Source: Candidatus Viridilinea mediisalina
GTDB lineage: Bacteria; Chloroflexota; Chloroflexia; Chloroflexales; Chloroflexaceae
Direction of reading: 5' to 3'
NCBI RefSeq assembly: GCF_002532535.1
Contig: NZ_NQWI01000007.1
Coordinates: 1 to 64,000, forward strand
Length of the DNA stretch: 64,000 nucleotides
Numbering within the stretch: position 1 is the stretch's first letter; each line of letters starts with the position of its first letter. The translations under genes were made by a program, and so were the position numbers. Below the pieces are notes generated by a model. That model did not search any database and was not told the DNA's origin. It saw nothing but the letters and a program-made list of their open reading frames with translations. Of the stretch, positions 51,802 to 62,288 are shown piece by piece.

Positions 51802-52965
51802 ATGCCCGAACTCGCCAACATCCATGCGGCCTTCTACAATCGCTTTGGCAAGCACCCGCGCCTGGTGGTGCAGGCGCCCGGGCGGGTCAATCTGATTGGC
51901 GAGCATACCGATTACAATGAGGGTTTTGTGCTGCCAGTGGCGCTGGATCGGGCGACTTTTGTGGCGGCTCGCGCCCGTACCGATCGCATTGTGCAGACCT
52001 ATAGCGTTGATCTTGAGGCTGAAGACCGCTTTGCGCTCGATTGGATCGAACGGAGTAGCGATCAGCCTTGGAGCAACTATATCCGGGGGGTGGCCAAGAG
52101 CTTTATGGCCCGCGATCTGCCGCTGTTGGGGGCCGATCTGCTCATTATGAGCGATCTGCCAATGGGGGCCGGTTTGGCCTCTTCGGCTGCCCTTGCGGTT
52201 GCGGTTGCCTACGCGCTGCAATCGCTCAACAATGTTAATCTGCTGGGCGAAGAGTTGGCCCTGCTGGCCCAAGGGGCGGAACAGAGCTTTGTGGGGGTGC
52301 AGTGCGGTATTATGGATCAGTTTGTGGCTGCACTGGGGCATGCCAACCACGCGCTGCTGCTCGACTGCCGTGATCTGAGCTATCACCCGATTCCTATTCC
52401 CCCCGATGTGCGGATTGTCGTCTGCGATAGTGGCGTGCGCCACCAACTCGTTGATTCGGACTACAACGAGCGCCGGAGCGCATGCCAAGCAGCCCTACGC
52501 CTACTGCGTGGCCCCTTGCCGCAGATTGCTGCGTTGCGCGATGTGAGCATGGCGCAACTTGAGCAGCACGCCCCGCTGCTGCCGCGCACCATCCTCCAAC
52601 GTGCCCGCCATGTCATCAGCGAGCTTGAACGTACCCAGGCTGCCGCTGCCGCCCTAGAACACGCCGATCTCGCGGGCTTCGGTGCGCTCATGAACGCCTC
52701 CCACGCCAGCCTCCGTGACGACTACGCGGTCAGTGTGCCAGAACTTGATGCACTTGTCGCTCATGCCCAAAGCCTCGACGGCTGCTATGGCTCGCGGCTC
52801 ACCGGCGGCGGCTTTGGCGGCAGTACTGTTAGCCTCGTGCGCCTCGGCGCGGTCGAGCGCTTCACAGAAGAGCTTATCGCTCGTTACCATACGCAATTTC
52901 AACGCACGGCTCACGTTCTTGTTTGTGTTCCCGCTGAAGGGGTTGGGCGCATCGCTATCTATTGA
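51802..52965 (+). CDS. galK: galactokinase
   Basis: GHMP-family kinase of 387 aa that phosphorylates galactose at C1 in the Leloir pathway. The family signature [15 protein letters not shown] is near residues 30-44, the phosphate loop [13 protein letters not shown] is in the middle, and the C-terminal [11 protein letters not shown] is present. The start has GGAG upstream. galT and galE are not in the window. Confidence 0.94.
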   Translation: MPELANIHAAFYNRFGKHPRLVVQAPGRVNLIGEHTDYNEGFVLPVALDRATFVAARARTDRIVQTYSVDLEAEDRFALDWIERSSDQPWSNYIRGVAKSFMARDLPLLGADLLIMSDLPMGAGLASSAALAVAVAYALQSLNNVNLLGEELALLAQGAEQSFVGVQCGIMDQFVAALGHANHALLLDCRDLSYHPIPIPPDVRIVVCDSGVRHQLVDSDYNERRSACQAALRLLRGPLPQIAALRDVSMAQLEQHAPLLPRTILQRARHVISELERTQAAAAALEHADLAGFGALMNASHASLRDDYAVSVPELDALVAHAQSLDGCYGSRLTGGGFGGSTVSLVRLGAVERFTEELIARYHTQFQRTAHVLVCVPAEGVGRIAIY

Positions 52966-53034
52966 AACTGGGGCAACCACGTTGCCCCCTATGTGTAGGG
53001 CGGTGCCCTACAACCTGGCCTGACAGCGGGAGCA

Positions 53035-53059
53035 TGCGCGGGAACCTGGTTCCCGCGCA
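53035..53059. terminator. 12-bp hairpin after galK
   Basis: TGCGCGGGAACC and GGTTCCCGCGCA form a perfect stem around a single T. It is part of a longer series of hairpins (52970-53062), one of which repeats GTAGGGCGGTGCCCTAC from 18.77 kb. Confidence 0.5.
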
Positions 53060-53084
53060 CACCCCGAACTACCACCACAAAACT

Positions 53085-54011
53085 ATGGAAGCAATCTCCT
53101 CCCAACGCATGAGTTTTAGTGAACCACTTTCGCGCGTCTTGATCCCGCTTGTGCTAGGGATCACCCGGCGCTTTATGCTGCGCGGCGGTACGCAGAGTTG
53201 CGAGCGCCGCTTGGCGGGTATTCCGACCCACTACTACCAACTACCAGCCCGAGGGAACCCCCAAAACCCTATGCCGGTTGTCCTGATTCATGGGATCGCC
53301 GATAGCGCCATCACCTGGGCCTTTGTTGCCCGTGGCATGGCGAAGATCGGCCCGGTCTATGCCGTGGATCTGCCCGGCTTTGGTTTGAGTGGCTACCCAG
53401 CAGGACGACGCTACGCTAGTATCAACGAGCAGGTGCAGGTAATCGAGGCGCTACTGCGTGATGTCGTAGGCGGCCCGGCCCTGCTTGTGGGCAACTCAAT
53501 GGGGGGCTGGATTGCCGCCCGCCTCGCTGTGCGTAACCCCGAGTTGGCCCGTGGGATTGTCCTACTCGATCCCGGTGGCGCCCAGCTCGCTGGTCGGCCT
53601 TCGTGGGAGCCCTTTGCCGATACGGTGGCGGTGCGCGATATGCGTACCGTGCGGCGCATCTACCGCCAGATGTTTGGCCGCGTGCCTCTGGCCCTCTACC
53701 TGGCGCAACACAGCTTCCGCGATCTCTTTTTGCGCGATGCGGTACGCGAGTTTGTGGCTGCTGCCAAAGAGGATGACTTCTTTAGCCCTGAAGAGTTGGC
53801 CGCAATCCGCGTGCCCGTCGCCCTCGTCTGGGGTAGCCGCGATACCTTTTTGCCCGCTGGCTCCTTTGAGTTCTTCCGCGATAACCTGACGTCCGCCGAG
53901 GTCTGTCTGTTGCCTGGCTGTGGCCACCTGCCCCAGCGCGAACGCCCCTATAAGCTCGTGCGCTTTACGCGCCGTTTTGCCGCTCGGCTTGGTTCGGCAG
54001 GGGATGCGTGA
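53085..54011 (+). CDS. alpha/beta hydrolase (lipase/esterase-like)
   Basis: A 308-aa hydrolase. The oxyanion HGIAD, nucleophile elbow GNSMGGW and the histidine in GCGHLPQRERP are visible; the acid is probably in WGSRDTFLP. The order matches MhpC-type alpha/beta hydrolases. The start is uncertain (ATG 53085 or 53109), since neither has a clear ribosome-binding site. The substrate is not known. Confidence 0.82.
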   Translation: MEAISSQRMSFSEPLSRVLIPLVLGITRRFMLRGGTQSCERRLAGIPTHYYQLPARGNPQNPMPVVLIHGIADSAITWAFVARGMAKIGPVYAVDLPGFGLSGYPAGRRYASINEQVQVIEALLRDVVGGPALLVGNSMGGWIAARLAVRNPELARGIVLLDPGGAQLAGRPSWEPFADTVAVRDMRTVRRIYRQMFGRVPLALYLAQHSFRDLFLRDAVREFVAAAKEDDFFSPEELAAIRVPVALVWGSRDTFLPAGSFEFFRDNLTSAEVCLLPGCGHLPQRERPYKLVRFTRRFAARLGSAGDA

Positions 54012-54070
54012 GGTGAGGCGGCGCGGGTTGCGTGTCCTCGTAGGATGCGTGAGGCGAAGCGGCAGCCATC

Positions 54071-54238
54071 GTAGTGCCGACTTATGGTCTTCCAGTAAAT
54101 AATCCGCTAACCAGACCTCGCAAATCTGGCATATCTATCAGGTCTAGCCCGTGCCGCGACACCGGATTAATTTCTGGAAGACCATTAGTCGGCTTCCCAT
54201 CGCTTCCAAAGACCTCAGCCGACTAAAGTCGGCACTAC
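54071..54238. mobile_element. nested MITE copy 1 inside a GTAGTGCCGAC palindrome
   Basis: A 100-bp inner element (54085-54184) has imperfect 22-bp inverted ends TGGTCTTCCAG...CTGGAAGACCA and is flanked by TTA on both sides. It interrupts a GTAGTGCCGACTTTAGTCGGC-type palindrome, which is intact at 60535-60600. The flanking TTA (or TA) looks like a target duplication of an IS630/Tc1-type transposase. Confidence 0.8.
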
Positions 54239-54292
54239 CTACGGTCTCTCAGGATGACAAAACAATGGGGCAATGAACAAAATCCGCTTCCC

Positions 54293-54658
54293 TCACTTTC
54301 GCAACAACCGCTCAATAGTCCCCAAGAGGCTGGCAAAATCAATCGGCTTGGGTTCAAAGGCGTTGCAGCCCGCAGCCAGCGCACGCTCGCGATCTGCGTC
54401 TAGAGCGTAGGCCGTGAGCGCAATGATGGGCACCTCAGCACTGTCGCGGCGCGCCCGCAGGCGTTGGGTTGTCTGCCAGCCATTCAGCTTGGGTAGGCCC
54501 ATGTCTAGCACAATCAGGTTGGGCAGACGCTCGCGCACGCGCATCAACGCCTCGATGCCATCACTGGCGCAGACCACCTCGTAGCCCGCACGGGTCAGGC
54601 GGGCTTCGACCATTGTGCGGATCATTGTGTCATCTTCAACTAGGAGTATATAGGTCAT
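54293..54658 (-). CDS. single-domain response regulator (CheY-like)
   Basis: A 121-aa REC domain. The acidic pair is E8-D9-D10 (VEDD), the phospho-acceptor Asp is in LIVLDMGLPKLNGW, and the conserved Thr and Lys are in ALTAYA and EPKPID. There is no output domain. It lies 0.4 kb downstream of the hybrid histidine kinase, on the same strand, and may be its partner. Two copies of a nested MITE flank it. Confidence 0.92.
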   Translation of the reverse strand: MTYILLVEDDTMIRTMVEARLTRAGYEVVCASDGIEALMRVRERLPNLIVLDMGLPKLNGWQTTQRLRARRDSAEVPIIALTAYALDADRERALAAGCNAFEPKPIDFASLLGTIERLLRK

Positions 54659-54776
54659 TGATGCTGCCTCTTTACAGTCGTAGTGCCGACTTTAGGGAAG
54701 CGGATGTTGTTGATTGCCCCGTTGCGTTGCCACCCTGAGCGAAGGTTCATAGGAACATTCCTGTTTTGCGCCGTAG

Positions 54777-54944
54777 GTAGTGCCGACTTATGGTCTTCCA
54801 GTAAATAATCCGCTAACCAGACCTCGCAGATCTGGCATATCTATCAGGTCTAGTCCGTGCCGCGACACCGGATTAATTTCTGGAAGACCATTAGTCGGCT
54901 TCCCATCGCTGGCAAAGACCTCAGCCGACTAAAGTCGGCACTAC
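54777..54944. mobile_element. nested MITE copy 2 inside a GTAGTGCCGAC palindrome
   Basis: The same nested arrangement as copy 1, inner element 54791-54890. This whole unit is in turn enclosed by GTAGTGCCGACTTTAGGGAAGC at about 54679 and CTTCCCTAACGTCGGCACTAC at about 55011-55031, giving three levels of nesting. Confidence 0.8.
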
Positions 54945-55060
54945 GATGCTCGCCCATGGACTATTCAGCATGACAGGCTGCTGGGATACGTAACAATTTC
55001 TGCTTCCCTAACGTCGGCACTACCTATGATGCAAACGGAAACCCGGTTCCTGCCTGTCCA

Positions 55061-58039
55061 CTATTCCTTCATTGGGCGCTGCAACAGCGTTTGAACGCTC
55101 CGCAGCAACTCATCGCCCCGGAAGCTGCCTTTACGCAGCACCTGGGCCACCGATTGGTTCAGTTGTGCCTGTTCGTCCGCTCCGAGGTCTTTGGCTGTCA
55201 CTACGAGGATGGGGATATTTGTACCATGAGGGTGGGCACGTAAGGCCGCAATCAGGCTGATGCCATCCATGTCGGGGAGCATGAGGTCTACGACGGCCAA
55301 CGCAGGCGCTTGCTCGGCCAACAGGCGCAGGGCCGTCTCCCCGTCCTCCGCCTCGATCACGCCCCAGCCGCCCTGATCGAGGGTACGACGTAGATAGGTG
55401 CGGATGTCGGGATCGTCTTCCACCAACAAGAGCCGTTGGGTCGCCCCTTGGCCTTGCAGCAGCAATGCGACCTCTTGGCCCAAGCGATCCATCTCTACCG
55501 GCTTGCTGAGCAGATTGGCCGCCCCAAGCATCACGCCATGCTCCGTGTCCTCTGCGATGGTGAGCATCAAGACCGGAATGGCTGTGGTGTCGGGATCGGC
55601 TTTGAGTTGCTTCAACACATCCCAGCCGCTCATACCGGGCATGAGTACATCGAGCAGAATGAGGTCGGGCAAGAGCGCCATGGCCAATTCAAGCCCCTCC
55701 TCGCCACTGGCCGCCGTCTCGAAGTGAAGCCCAGGGTTGGCAAGCAGACGCGGCAACAGATCGCGGATAGCGGGGTCATCGTCAATGATCAGCACAATCC
55801 GGTTCTCGCCGCCAGGCAGGGCGGCAGGAGGCGCATCTTGATCGCTACTGGCCAAAGGGGTAAGCGGAATGTTGGTGGCACCACCCTGCACATGGCGCGG
55901 CAAGGTCAGCGTGAAGGTTGAACCGACGCCCAGTTCACTTGTGACCGTAATGGTACCACCGAGCAACTGGGCAAAACGCTGGCTCAAGGCCAAGCCGAGG
56001 CCGGTGCCGCCATACCTGCGCGTACTCGAAGCGTCCACCTGCACAAAATCCTGAAAGAGCCGCCCTATCTGGTCGGGCGCAATCCCAATCCCGCTATCCT
56101 GCACCGCAAAGACGAGGCGCTCTGGCAACTCTGGCCCCACTTCGGGCAGCACCGAGACCGTAAGGCTCACACGGCCATCGTGGGTAAACTTACAGGCATT
56201 ACTGAGCAGATTGAGCAGCACCTGGTGCAGACGCATCTCATCGCTATACATCAGCCCCAGGTCGTCTGTTGCCTGCAACACCAGTTCATTGCCATTACGT
56301 TGCGCCAGTGCGCGTGCGGTCGCCAGCGCCTTATCGAGCAGTTCAGAGACATTGAACATACTCGGCTTGATCTGCATATGGCCCGCCTCAATCTTCGAGA
56401 GATCAAGGACATCGTTGATCAGTGCGAGCAGATGCACACCGGCACCATGGATGCGGGCAAGGTCCTGCTGAACCTCGGCAGGTTCAGCATCAGCAAAGGA
56501 CTGCTCCAGCATTTCGGCGTAGCCAATAATCGCCGTAAGGGGCGTCCGCAACTCGTGGCTCATGGTCGAGAGGAACTGGCTCTTGGCCCGATTGGCCGCA
56601 TCAGCCGCCTCCTTCGCCGCCCGTAGGGTCTGTTCAATCTGTTTACGCTCGGTGATATTCCGCACAATCACCTGTGTTGCTGGCGCCTCTTGGTCATAGA
56701 AGGGCAACGCCACCAGCTCAACCTCAAGCACAGCGCCTTGGGGCGTATGAAACACCGCCTCTTGGATGACTGGCACCCCATCAGGGCGCGGGCTCAAGCC
56801 CGCGATCAGTGGGTGTACGGGTTGGTCTACCAGCGTAGCAGGCAGACCATTACCCAAGAGCCGTGCCCCCGCCGAATTGATGTAGCGCACCATCTGCCCA
56901 TTGTGGACAACAATCGCATCGGGGAGCAACTCGATCAACTGGCGATAGCGCTGCTCACTCTCGGCAATCTGGGTCTGGTAGTCGGAGAGGCGCTGCAACA
57001 TCTGGTTGATAGCCTCACCCAACTGGCCCACCTCATCCTGGCCCAACGCTTCCACGCGCACCTCCGGTGTGTGCGGGCCAATCGCAGCAACCTGGTGACT
57101 CAGGCTCAACGTGCGGCGCAGGAGCGTGCGATCAACCACAAAGAGTACAAGTACCCCAAAGAGCAGGGCAGCCCCCACTAATACCAGTGTATAGTTACGC
57201 AAGGTTGTGCGGCCCAATTGATAGACTTCACGCGGTAGCTCAAGCGCCACAATGATCCCAGAAGTGCCACTCAGATCGGACATGACTGTGGCACCAAGAA
57301 TCTGCTGATCATCCAAAATCTGAATGAAGGGTGTGGCCTCAACCCCCGCTGCTGCCAGCGGCTGCAACACCGCAGGCAATTGGGCCTCATCAAGCAACCA
57401 GACACTAAAATTGAGCCGCGTCAACGCCTCAAGCCTTGCGATCTCGCGCTCATCGAGCCAGCGCCCCATCAGCAAGGTGCCGACGGCAGGCCCTTCACCC
57501 AGACTTGTCAGGATTGACTTGGAGGCAATGAGCATGGGGCCATCCTCAAGCAACAACAAGCCCGACTGCCCCGCCTCAAGCTGCTCATGCTGCAACAACG
57601 TGGCATAGGGGCCAGCAAAGGACTGCAACTCAGCCGGTGGATCGGTAAAATCCTCCTCCTCAAGCTCAAAGCCTTGAGCATAAAGGATGGTACCAGTTGT
57701 ATTCACAATGGCAATATAAGTAAGTTCATTGTATAAAAAAGTCGTGTCAACAAAATTTGTTTCAATAAACACCCTATCGCCATCAAGTGCAAAGGCATAG
57801 GTATCGTCCCACTGAGCATAATCAAGGGTTGTGCGTTGCAGCCCCACAATGCTATTATCGAACGCATTGCTCACCTGAGCGACCCGTTCAGCAACATCGC
57901 GTTCTTCAAGGGCCAGAAAACCGCCCTCAATGATCGCGTCGGCGAGCAGGGCTAAGGCTGCCACCAGCGCCACCACCATGAGCACAAGTACAAGCAAAAG
58001 GCGGGCGCGCAACGAGCGGGTATGGATGAACCTTTGCAT
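55061..58039 (-). CDS. hybrid sensor histidine kinase (CHASE4-HAMP-PAS-HisKA-HATPase-REC-REC)
   Basis: A 992-aa membrane sensor. Helix 1 is at about 12-34; a CHASE4-like sensor (LDYAQWDDTYAF) fills about 50-270; helix 2 is at about 280-305, then HAMP. A PAS domain (ELLPDAIVVHNGQMV) comes before HisKA (STMSHELRTPLTAIIGYAEML; His in MSHELRTP) and HATPase (NLLSNACKFT, DSGIGI, GTGLGLAL). Two receiver domains end the protein, with Asp in ILLDVLMPGM and VVDLMLPDM. A phosphorelay to the small response regulator downstream is plausible. The signal is unknown. Confidence 0.93.
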   Translation of the reverse strand: MQRFIHTRSLRARLLLVLVLMVVALVAALALLADAIIEGGFLALEERDVAERVAQVSNAFDNSIVGLQRTTLDYAQWDDTYAFALDGDRVFIETNFVDTTFLYNELTYIAIVNTTGTILYAQGFELEEEDFTDPPAELQSFAGPYATLLQHEQLEAGQSGLLLLEDGPMLIASKSILTSLGEGPAVGTLLMGRWLDEREIARLEALTRLNFSVWLLDEAQLPAVLQPLAAAGVEATPFIQILDDQQILGATVMSDLSGTSGIIVALELPREVYQLGRTTLRNYTLVLVGAALLFGVLVLFVVDRTLLRRTLSLSHQVAAIGPHTPEVRVEALGQDEVGQLGEAINQMLQRLSDYQTQIAESEQRYRQLIELLPDAIVVHNGQMVRYINSAGARLLGNGLPATLVDQPVHPLIAGLSPRPDGVPVIQEAVFHTPQGAVLEVELVALPFYDQEAPATQVIVRNITERKQIEQTLRAAKEAADAANRAKSQFLSTMSHELRTPLTAIIGYAEMLEQSFADAEPAEVQQDLARIHGAGVHLLALINDVLDLSKIEAGHMQIKPSMFNVSELLDKALATARALAQRNGNELVLQATDDLGLMYSDEMRLHQVLLNLLSNACKFTHDGRVSLTVSVLPEVGPELPERLVFAVQDSGIGIAPDQIGRLFQDFVQVDASSTRRYGGTGLGLALSQRFAQLLGGTITVTSELGVGSTFTLTLPRHVQGGATNIPLTPLASSDQDAPPAALPGGENRIVLIIDDDPAIRDLLPRLLANPGLHFETAASGEEGLELAMALLPDLILLDVLMPGMSGWDVLKQLKADPDTTAIPVLMLTIAEDTEHGVMLGAANLLSKPVEMDRLGQEVALLLQGQGATQRLLLVEDDPDIRTYLRRTLDQGGWGVIEAEDGETALRLLAEQAPALAVVDLMLPDMDGISLIAALRAHPHGTNIPILVVTAKDLGADEQAQLNQSVAQVLRKGSFRGDELLRSVQTLLQRPMKE

Positions 58040-58104
58040 AACGGGATACCATTTCTTGCGGAGCTACATCAAGTTCACCTCAAGCCCCCTGATGCGAGGT
58101 ACAG

Positions 58105-58230
58105 AGGATTGAACCACAGAGGCACCGAGGGCACAGAGGTATTGTATGAGAGGTAATGCCAACAGGTGATTGCTTTGCCACACATTACATTTCTCTGTGT
58201 GCTCTGTGTCTCTGTGGTGAAATTCTCTGC
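58105..58230. repeat. ACCACAGAGGCAC palindromic repeat
   Basis: GAACCACAGAGGCACCGAGG faces CTCTGTGTCTCTGTGGTG. It fills most of the gap between the kinase and proB. Confidence 0.8.
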
Positions 58231-58340
58231 ATCTCTTCAAAAACTCTACAACTGAAAGGGCGGAGCTTGCCCCAACCGTGGGTTTTAAGGTATGATCACC
58301 CTATGCCATGGTAACCCATAAATAACAATTGACCAACCCT

Positions 58341-59456
58341 ATGCAAGCCCCCTATCGCATTGTCATCAAACTTGGTACCAGCGTGTTAACCGCTGGCAGC
58401 GCTCGGCTCAACCGGCCCTACATGGTGGGCCTTGCCCGCCAAGTGGCGGCCCTGCGCGAACAAGGATTCCAGGTAGCCCTCGTCTCGTCGGGGGCGGTGG
58501 CTGCCGGGCGCGAGCGCATGAGCGAAGCTCCTACCCAGCGCAACCGCGCCAATGTGCCCCTGCGCCAGATGTTCGCCGCTGTGGGCCAGAGCCGCCTCAT
58601 GCATCTCTATGAGCAACTCTTTGACCTCTATGGCCTGCAAGTTGCCCAAGCGCTGCTCACCCGCGACGATCTGCGCGAACGGCGGCGCTACCTCAATGCC
58701 CGCAATACGCTCAACCTCTGCCTCGAACGCGGCATTGTGCCGATTATTAACGAAAATGATGCGGTGGTCACCGCCGAGATTCGGGTGGGCGACAACGACA
58801 ACCTTTCGGCTCTCGTCGCCAGCCTGATTGAAGCCCAACTGCTTGTCATTCTCACCGATATGCCGGGGCTCTACGACGCCGATCCGCGCAGCAACCCGCA
58901 GGCCCAACTGATTCGTACCGTCCCTGTGATTGACGAACACATCTGGACGATTGCGGGTGGTGCGGGTTCGGCCCAAGGCACCGGCGGCATGCGGACCAAG
59001 ATCGAAGCGGCTGATCTCGCTACCCGCGCCGGTGCCACGGTGGTTATTGCCGCTGGCAAAGAACCCGATGTGATCTTACGCCTCGTTGCGGGCGAAGCCA
59101 TTGGCACCCGCTTTCCCGCTGCCGCCAGCCCACTCGATGCACGTAAACGCTGGATTCTGGCCGAAACGGCCCGCCAGAGCCGCGTGGTGGTTGACCCCGG
59201 CGCGGTTGCTGCACTGCTGCACCACGGCAGTAGCCTGCTGCCCGCTGGCATCAGCGTGGTTGAAGGCGAATTCGACCGCGGCCAAACCATTCGTATCTAC
59301 GCCCCCGACGGCCACGAAATCGCCCGTGGCCTCACCCAATACCGCTCCGCCGATGTACGTAGCATCCGTGGCCTACGCTCCGCCCAGATCGCCGAAACTC
59401 TCGGCTACGACTACGGGCCGGAGTTGGTGCATCGTGATGACATGGTTATCTTGTAG
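58341..59456 (+). CDS. proB: glutamate 5-kinase
   Basis: First enzyme of proline synthesis, 371 aa. The N-terminal amino-acid kinase domain has IVIKLGTSVLT, VSSGAVAAG, NENDAV and DNDNLSALVASL. GTGGMRTKIEAA matches the G5K signature. A C-terminal PUA domain (residues about 280-360) is present, as in long forms. ATG 58341 is preferred to TTG 58329. proA is not nearby. Confidence 0.94.
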   Translation: MQAPYRIVIKLGTSVLTAGSARLNRPYMVGLARQVAALREQGFQVALVSSGAVAAGRERMSEAPTQRNRANVPLRQMFAAVGQSRLMHLYEQLFDLYGLQVAQALLTRDDLRERRRYLNARNTLNLCLERGIVPIINENDAVVTAEIRVGDNDNLSALVASLIEAQLLVILTDMPGLYDADPRSNPQAQLIRTVPVIDEHIWTIAGGAGSAQGTGGMRTKIEAADLATRAGATVVIAAGKEPDVILRLVAGEAIGTRFPAAASPLDARKRWILAETARQSRVVVDPGAVAALLHHGSSLLPAGISVVEGEFDRGQTIRIYAPDGHEIARGLTQYRSADVRSIRGLRSAQIAETLGYDYGPELVHRDDMVIL

Positions 59457-59457
59457 C

Positions 59458-59597
59458 TTGTTATACCAATGACCGTTGAACATACCACATTTCACATCAT
59501 CAATAACGCTCAAGCCCATTAGGACGCCATGTTTGGCAATCTGCAATCTACAATCTACAATCTGCAATCTGCAATCTGCAATCTGCAATCTGCAATG
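59458..59597. repeat. AGATTGT heptamer element, inverted copy
   Basis: It runs in the opposite direction to the others: CCGTTGAACATACCACAT...ATTAGGACGCCATGTTTGGC...AATCTGCAATCTACAATC. The heptamer array ends at 59597, just before the next start codon. Confidence 0.75.
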
Positions 59598-59599
59598 CT

Positions 59600-60403
59600 A
59601 TGACTATCGAAATTCGTCTCATTCACAGCCTGTCCGAATACGCCGCATGTATGCAACTCCAAGAGACCGTCTGGGGCGGCTTTAATACCGTTGCCGACCA
59701 TATGCTGCTGACCATCCAACGTAACGGCGGGGTGGTGCTTGGTGCTTTCGACTTGGCGCAATCCAGTGGCCCGCTGGTAGGCTTCGTCTTTGGCTTTCTG
59801 GGGCGCGGCAGTGACGGGCGGCTCAAACATGCCTCCCACATGGCTGCGGTGCTACCCGCATACCGCGACAGCGGCCTGGGGGCTCGGCTCAAATGGGCCC
59901 AACGCGAGCATGTGCTGGCCCAAGGGCTCGACCTGATCACCTGGACTTTTGACCCCCTGCTGAGTCGGAATGCCAACCTCAACCTGGCGCACCTTGGGGC
60001 CATCTCGCGCACCTACATCAGGAACATCTACGGCCCCGAACCGGAAGAACCCCACGGCGAACTGCCAACCGACCGCTTCCTCGTAGAATGGTGGCTCCAC
60101 GATGAGCGAGTGGTCGCCCGTAGCAACGGCACTGCGCCCAAGCTCAGCGCCGCCGAGCTACAAGCCCAGGGGCCACTCCTCAACCCCGACCCCCACGCGG
60201 CCCCTGCCGCGCCCCACGGCGACGCCTTCCTCGTCCAGATTCCCAGCGACTTCGCTGCACTCAAAGAACAGAACATGGCTAGTGCCCGCGCTTGGCGCTA
60301 CCAGGTACGCGCACTAGCCGAAGCAGCCTTTGCCCAAGGCTACCAATTGACCGGCTTCGCCCGCGCTGCTGCCGTGGGGTTGCTGTTGTTTCGCAAGGGA
60401 TAG
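59600..60403 (+). CDS. COG3375-type predicted acetyltransferase
   Basis: A 267-aa GNAT-like protein with the COG3375 pattern: CMQLQETVWGG, VGFVFGF, SHMAAVLPAYRDSGLGARLKW, ITWTFDPLLSRNANLNL and TDRFLVEWWL. The family is conserved, and its substrate is unknown to me. It begins immediately after a heptamer array. Confidence 0.82.
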   Translation: MTIEIRLIHSLSEYAACMQLQETVWGGFNTVADHMLLTIQRNGGVVLGAFDLAQSSGPLVGFVFGFLGRGSDGRLKHASHMAAVLPAYRDSGLGARLKWAQREHVLAQGLDLITWTFDPLLSRNANLNLAHLGAISRTYIRNIYGPEPEEPHGELPTDRFLVEWWLHDERVVARSNGTAPKLSAAELQAQGPLLNPDPHAAPAAPHGDAFLVQIPSDFAALKEQNMASARAWRYQVRALAEAAFAQGYQLTGFARAAAVGLLLFRKG

Positions 60404-60534
60404 GATAGTTTCAGGGTACTTTACAGTCTTGAGGCATCCAAGGCATACTGAAGCCTCAAACCTATTTCCTATCTCCTGTTTTCTGTATCCTTCCTTAGAC
60501 ATGGTTTCAGAAACGGCCTTTCAGCTTTACAGTT

Positions 60535-60600
60535 GGAGTGCCGACTTTAGTCGGCATCCCATGGCAATCTACGACCCCAGCCGACTAAAGTCGGCACTCC
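60535..60600. repeat. intact GAGTGCCGACTTTAGTCGGC palindrome
   Basis: This copy has no inner MITE: GGAGTGCCGACTTTAGTCGGC...GCCGACTAAAGTCGGCACTCC. It shows what the empty site of the nested copies at 54.1 and 54.8 kb looks like. Confidence 0.8.
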
Positions 60601-60654
60601 ATCGGAGACCAAACTGTAAAGTAACTATGAACCATGTCTTAAAAGGAAAACCCC

Positions 60655-62142
<1,488 letters not shown>

Positions 62143-62163
62143 GCTTTCAGAGAGGTTGAGAGA

Positions 62164-62275
62164 TATTCACCACAGAGACACAGAGAACACAGAGAGGTTT
62201 ATAGACGGGTAGCACCAGCGTTAGCACGCTCTCCATTCCAAACTCTGTGCTCTCGGTGCCTCTGTGGTGCAATCC
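62164..62275. repeat. ACCACAGAGACAC palindromic repeat
   Basis: CACCACAGAGACACAGAG faces CTCTGTGCTCTCGGTGCCTCTGTGGTG, between gabD and the lipoprotein gene. Confidence 0.8.
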
Positions 62276-62288
62276 TCGGTATCTCTGT

